From positions 13,582,058-13,646,057 of the forward strand of contig OW028575.1 of assembly GCA_932294295.1 (NCBI GenBank): a stretch of 64,000 bases of DNA, in the 5' to 3' direction. Position numbers and translations under genes: made by a program. The notes beneath the pieces are model-generated. The model searched no databases, was not told the DNA's origin, and saw only the letters and a list, made by a program, of their open reading frames with translations. The DNA is from Alitta virens (Eukaryota > Annelida > Polychaeta > Phyllodocida > Nereididae). This document shows, in pieces, positions 58,126 to 64,000 of the stretch (the stretch's first letter is position 1; each line of letters opens with the position of its first letter).

Positions 58126-61100
58126 GCCTATAATTTTTATTAATATTGGCTTAGGTTAACTAACTACTTGGACAAAGATGGCTTCTATCATTCTTGACAT
58201 CTTCAAAATGTAAAATGTCTGTCATTAGAACTTCCAGAATAGATTGTACATGTACCAACGTACGAGTTACACTGCAGATTTAATTCTAACGTCCTTTTCA
58301 ATTCTTGGTTGTTATCTTCTACCCTCTTTGATATACAATAATAATCATCTGAGTAGGAATCGGTACACCTCCTCAATGCTATGGCATACGTTTGAGCCTA
58401 CATCTACAGACCCTTTTTCATAACACCATAATTTGGTGGCTTTATGCTCCATAAGGCTGGTTAATTTTAGGGTTTTGTGCAAAGAAAACTTGAATGATGA
58501 TGATGGATGACAAGGGTATGATTCCACACGACTTCTTTTTTAGACTAAGTGCCACCTTTCATGAGCTGTTTTCATTATTTTAATAGATAACAGAAGTTTG
58601 CTCACTAAATATAGAACTGACACCAAAGGGAAGTCATAATTCACAATATTTTGATGCATGTTCTTTGCAGTTTGTCGTTGTCATCCGGCCGAAGAGTTCA
58701 GCTTTCTTTTTTCGCTTTATATGTCTAATGCTCGGAAAATTATTCATACTGAGACAGACTTAAGGTCATTTTTACATTCTTTTTAAACAAATGGAAGATG
58801 TTTTTCCTCAATTGAAACCCATTGGATTTAACTGGCTTGGAAACTACCTAGACTTTGATCAACACTGCTTCACTTTACTGAGTATGATGACTTACAGTAA
58901 TAGTGCAATATAAAGCACTTAAAAGAACTTTCAGGTTTTTAATACCAAAAGGAGCCTGAGGATTTGGTATCTGTCTGCCAAATGTTTTGATAAGATTCCA
59001 TTCCTGTCCAAAAAAAAAACAATTAATTTTTTTAGCCTCTTCCATGGGCGAAGTGATCAGTAGGTGTGTGGGAGACAAGATAATGGGTCAAAGAGAGTGG
59101 CATATGAGTTCACACCAGTGCCATCTGTGCAGTATGTGCCAAATGCAACTATAGCTTTGACCCGTTGCACTCAGCTTGCTCTGACTTTCACAGAATAGGA
59201 CAGTTCGCACCTAATGCAGGTATAACTCATGAAACATTATCATAGCCAGCACTGTCATTAACACAGCTATTCCATCAACGTGTGATAAATAAATCATAAC
59301 TGGGCAATAACCTGAGTCATAATGCAATATATGAGGAAGACCATACTTTGCAACAAAGTAAAGTAACGACATGTGGTAACTTATTTTGGTAGACATTAGT
59401 CATGTATTGTTCATTATTCCCTAGAGCTGCTTTCCTGCAAAGTATTGGATAGGAGTAATCATAGCTCTGGGACCAGGAGGAAAAAAGTCTTTTGACAGAG
59501 GCTATTCTGGTGTGGAGGACCACCTTTAATCTATAGGGTATGGGTGATCTATAAGACTGGCTCGGTGGTATATGCGTTCACAGGGCCAGTGGTTTCCAGT
59601 TCAATAAGATGACAAATGGGCAAGAATATGGTTTTTGCCCATTTCGTATAAATGTTGGGAATTGCAAGCATTTTGTATCCAAGAAAGCAAGAGTTTGTTG
59701 GCTAACTGTTTCTGTGTAGTGCAGTTTTGGTACTAAGGCAAAAGGAAACCCATATATAACAAACACTGCTGAGAAAAAGAGAGGCACAACATATAGCAAC
59801 ATTTATTTTTAAGGTAAATATGTCACTGCCTACCAATTGAGAGTAGAACTCAACATCAAAAGGAAGGTTGGGCAAACCACCTCGGTATTTCTTATGTATT
59901 TTTTTGTTAAGCACTCAGATCAACCAAAGCAGCTATGTTTGCTAAATTCCAATTGCAAGTCATGCCCAGAATTTATTGAATCCCTACAAAGACAATCGCG
60001 AATATCAAGTTAGGGATACCTGATACGGGGTTTAATTCCGACGGTCAATGGTGCTCTGAAGTTGGTCTCCTTTACCAAAAATAGCATTAAAGACTGTAAA
60101 CCTCCAACCAAACAGAATTCACACTGATTTTGCAATTAAGAACACGCTTGATATTTTCACTAATACAGCATTGTACACTAACATAACCAAATAGTCACTC
60201 AGGCACAGAAGTGTGCTCTATGTGGCGTCTGTTGAACTATCTTCTTGCACTGTGCAGATTCCCAAGTACACTCCTACAATGAATTGCAGTTTGGTGGTCA
60301 CGCAGATTCTGTCCACATGAATATCGATTAAGGCAGGTCAAAGGAAATAGCCCAAGGTCAAGTTTAACAACTTACTCGGCCCGTGGTCACTCCCCTGACC
60401 AGTCCATGTCGATATGCTCCCTCATTCATTCCATCACCACCAGCAATGGGGCCTTCGTAGATGTTGTGTGTCGATTTTTAGGGTCCCATCAGCTAGATGG
60501 ACTTGCACTGTACTAGTGACCACACCATACAGGCAAATATTATTCAAGGCCCTTTATGTTTATTCTGACCCACTGAAGATGCCGTTGCCTGATAACATTG
60601 AAGTGCTTAAGCCTCAACCCAGTACTTACTGTCAATGTCAGAACAGCACCTTAGTCATTCTTCAAGTAAATAATTAATGATTTTGAGAATATAATTATAG
60701 TGGTACAATGGCATCCCACACTAATAGAAAATCTTTATTAACAACAACAAATAATAAATCAAGTGGTCTTTTTATTAGGTGGTCTTCAAAATTACCATTT
60801 TTAACTGTGTTATGGAATCATATAATTAAGACCACCCTTAGAAATCACAGATGCGGTCTCAGCTATCAGTCACACTGTTTAAGCATTCGGGCCAATGCTG
60901 TATTGAACTGCTGAGCCCACACAAGGAAGTATATTGATGGCCTAAAGTGCCTCTTGAAAGCACAAATACATATAATTGAGCGATTGAGTCAATCAAAATG
61001 TCCGCAGCTGTCTGGGAGTATAGCTCCACCAATTTAGGCTCATGTTTTCCCAATTGCACAAATGGAGAAGCCTTATTCACAAAATTTGGAAAAGTAAAAG

Positions 61101-61700
61101 AAACTTATGTCCATTCCATCTCTTGATGATCCATCATTTAGCAGCACATTCAGAAGCAATGTGCTTCCACATTTTGCTCTTGCGGTAATTCGACAAAATT
61201 AATCAAATTTCTGCCTGTAATGGCATCCTCATTGACACACGATTCGATTAAATAGGCTACGTTCCATTCCGCAGTCAATTTCACACTGATTTCACAGTTC
61301 TGCCACTTCGAAGAATGTGATTTTGTCAGCGATTTGTGAGACACACAAGGATTGATGACGTCATCAAACCCTGTTGACTTCCTGGTCACTGCACAGCCCA
61401 ATCCTGAATCTCTTTTGATTGGAAGTTATTCCGGGAAGTAACTTAATAACACTTAGATGAAAGATGAGATGATTGCGGGCCAAAAGTTTGAAAAATATCC
61501 AGATGTCAGCATCTGCAATAGATCAACAAATGATGAAAACTGCCAGCAAATGAACTCGAACCTGTCAGTAGCCTTATTGTGAATTGCAATATATTTACAG
61601 TTAGTCGAGATTTTGCCAAGATATAATCTGCCATTGGTTTGCCAAGTATACCACGCGGAGTAACTGGTCCTACCACTGGCAGGGGCGTAGGAAATTGAAC
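58126..61700. other. No recognised gene
   Basis: 3.6 kb with short frames only. A weak tRNA-like stretch at 59560-59615 (CTGGCTCGGTGGTATATGCG) is too poor to call. Confidence 0.45.
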
Positions 61701-61817
61701 CCAGATAGCATTCCAAATCGTTTCAACATCGGCTTGATGTCGGCGATGTTAATACGATGTTGTAACCACAGTGGCCTACATGGAAACGATGCTGGGCCGA
61801 TTTGGAATGCTATCTGG
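61701..61817. mobile_element. 117-bp palindromic MITE (GATAGCATTCCAAATC family)
   Basis: CCAGATAGCATTCCAAATCG at the left and its exact reverse complement CGATTTGGAATGCTATCTGG at the right. The inner parts (GTTTCAACATCG, GATGTTAATACGATGTTGTA) are partly palindromic as well. Confidence 0.82.
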
Positions 61818-64000
61818 AATGGGGGTAAGAACCCCTCTTTTCCCTTAGTTGAAGATTTGATGCCCCCCTTGGGCCATAAACCACCATAATCCGATGTGGT
61901 TACTTTGACATGTCAGGGTGTAAAATATGTATGAGGGCAGAGAATCTGATTTTCAAGTTTGTTTGCTACATTTTTACATGATACAAGTCGATAAAATATT
62001 ACAAGCTTTGCGAAAAGTGCGATACCCTCAGAAACAAATGCTGCTATAGGAAGAAATTATAGATGCCATAAAAGCCCAGCAAACCCCTGGATCTGTCTGT
62101 CACAAGAAAAAGACTGGAATACACAATGAAATGCACACGGTATACAATCAATGCTGCCTTTTGGGAGAATTCCAAGCCTGCTTCTTTCGCTCTTTATCAG
62201 GAACAGATTACCTGTCTGTAGTTTTTTTTCCTTCTTCTATTTCTCCTTCGTTCTTCCCTCTCTTTTAATTAAGATGCACGCTAGTTATCAACCCAAATAT
62301 CTCTCTCATGTGTGGGGGACTGAGGAGTGCTATGGCTGTCATGATCGAATATAGCCAGAGCAAAAAAAAAAAAAAAAATAGGTACAGGAAGGAGGACAGA
62401 AGATAAAAAACCAAAAAGTGTGGGACAGGCAGACGATATGGACCAATGCTACAGTATATCTGACTGGCGCTGTGTCTACTGCTGATAATACTCGACAGAA
62501 TTATCTGGCAACCGACCAGCTTTGATACAGACCGAGTCATCGGAGTTCCACAAGGACACTGCTTGTCACGTATTAGGGCCAACCAAGCACTGCCAAGCAA
62601 AGCTAGAGGGTTGCAGTGCATGTGCCACATGCATGGACATGTAGCATGGGTTTGTATATATTGTAAAATATTTGTAGTCCATGCTGTTTTCCTTGTACAC
62701 GAATTGCAGACCCGCACACATATTTTTGTGTTGTTGGTTGAATTTTCTCTCAAGCAGTAGAACTATTTAAGACCACGTCGTTTTTGAGACCACTCCAAAT
62801 TAATGTACGTACCGATTTGTGTCATATTCTTTTGGCCTTCCTCTAGACTTACACCATCTTGCCAGAACATTAGATGAGATCATTATATTATACACTGAGG
62901 TTGGCCAACAAATGATGTTCTAATGTTTTGTAGATTAGATAAATTAGATGTGCAATATAGCTTGGGTACAGTTCCACCATTTCACAAACCTATGCTTAAC
63001 AACGCTCTTTCCTCACTGAAATTATTGTAATTAGTTGAAGACTTTTTTAAAGTTCATACAGATACACTGAGTTTGTGGACTGATGCATCTAAATTTTATC
63101 TCATAGTACATCTTAAACCCCTAATTTCTCAACACTATCAAGCTGATATGCTGATATCTGAAAGTGGTTTTACCTCAATAACTCACTGTCAACAGATCTA
63201 AATTAGCCACACCCACCAATTTGCATATTAACAATCTCTAATGAGGAAGAGAATGAAACTGCCAAATTTATTGGAGACACCTGCCAGCAAGGCGGTTAAC
63301 TTCAGAAACTGTTTGGCCAAGAGATTCATTGCTAAATGTTAGGCAAGAGGTACAACTGAACATCTGCAGAAGATCAAGTATGGTTCCAAACCAAAGTGTT
63401 TTGATGGTAAGGTTATTTATTATTAAATACACAAATTGGCTGACATTTTGTGTAATTTACCCTGGGGTTGCAGTGCATGTGTAATGTTGCTAAATGCATT
63501 GACATGAAGCATGAGTTTGTAAATATACCTATTTACACTTATTTTGACATAAACATTGGACCAATAAGATGTTATCTTAGTTGTGAGTGGTTTTGAGGCG
63601 AGGTTATAGTAATACTTATTAGGCCATCAAGGTATTCTTTGACCATCAAGATTTGTTAAGCTATCCTAATATAATGTACACGAAACAATGAGAAATGCAT
63701 AATTCAGTTTAATTTCTTCCAAAACCTGCGTGATAACTTGCCAACATAAGCCCACAGCTGTGTTTCTAAGACATAAAATTTACCTCCTGATCAATAAACA
63801 GGCTTAAGCTTCTGCTAACAGAAGCCATGTTTGCTTAGCACCTTTTGAAAAACACACGGTAAACTTGAAACACTATTCATCGCCTCATATTCTGTTCCTC
63901 ATGTTGGAGCTATTTGACACTTTGTTGGTAGCAAACTGGTGTTATCAATAAGTGTCAAATAAAGTCGTTTACTAAGAGCATAAAAATGCTGTAAAGTAAA
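61818..64000. other. No recognised gene
   Basis: Holds the direct repeat at 62607/63461 and a poly(A) run at 62360. The 162-codon minus-strand frame at 62265-62753 crosses that run as a string of Phe/Leu and looks accidental. Confidence 0.45.
62607..62673. repeat. Short direct repeat with 63461-63530
   Basis: GGGTTGCAGTGCATGTG, CATGCATGGACATGTAGCAT and GGGTTTGTATATA match GGGTTGCAGTGCATGTG, AAATGCATTGACATGAAGCA and GAGTTTGTAAATATA 850 bp downstream. Confidence 0.6.

Noticed and set aside
59560..59615. Weak tRNA-like head
   Set aside because: The A box is fair but the B box is poor and no SINE body follows.
62265..62753. 162-codon minus-strand frame
   Set aside because: Crosses a poly(A) run giving a Phe/Leu string; no motif and no splice support.

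Overview
The window reads as nuclear DNA of an invertebrate animal, probably marine. It is AT-rich and gene-poor, the one clear gene is split by ordinary GT-AG introns, and there are tRNA-derived SINEs, a CR1/L2-like LINE, Tc1/mariner-type relics and many short inverted-repeat (MITE-like) elements. There are no bacterial operons, Shine-Dalgarno sites, rRNA genes or CRISPR arrays. The phylum cannot be fixed by reading alone.

The only gene supported with confidence is a secreted chymotrypsin-fold (S1) serine protease on the minus strand. Six coding exons lie between 46823 (start codon) and 39970 (stop). They encode a signal peptide, a propeptide ending in KR before VIGG, and His, Asp and Ser catalytic motifs. 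The exon 2 and exon 3 reading phases do not agree as the sequence stands. A non-coding first exon ending at 47931 is likely. Its introns are crowded with mobile DNA: a 2.2-kb foldback element with 21-bp satellite arms and a candidate inverted-repeat element in intron 2, and copies of one palindromic MITE family in introns 4 and 5.

The rest is mostly repeats. 1.7-3.1 kb is a compound hairpin repeat with a second copy at 57.8-58.1 kb. SINEs lie at 7.6, 8.65, 44.0 and 49.6 kb. A broken Tc1/mariner transposase lies at 14.1-15.0 kb, with a 397-bp Tc1-type MITE beside it at 15.7-16.1 kb. 16.56-17.33 kb is a complex tandem-repeat block with candidate inverted ends. Large unassigned repeats occur as inverted pairs (8.0/27.1, 17.9/21.0 and 13.5/30.2 kb). 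One LINE family has two inverted copies (39.0-39.4 plus; 54.3-56.3 minus), the longer carrying a premature stop. Palindromic MITEs recur at 10.7, 26.1, 31.0, 36.7, 40.4 and 41.3 kb. A possible last exon of an unidentified plus-strand gene lies at 53191-53297.

No group of genes works together here. The biology is a protease locus embedded in, and structurally shaped by, non-autonomous transposons. The least familiar structure is the foldback element with satellite arms, with a SINE in its loop and a terminal fragment of a second copy at 10.3 kb. All similarity statements come from reading by eye; no alignment or database search was run.
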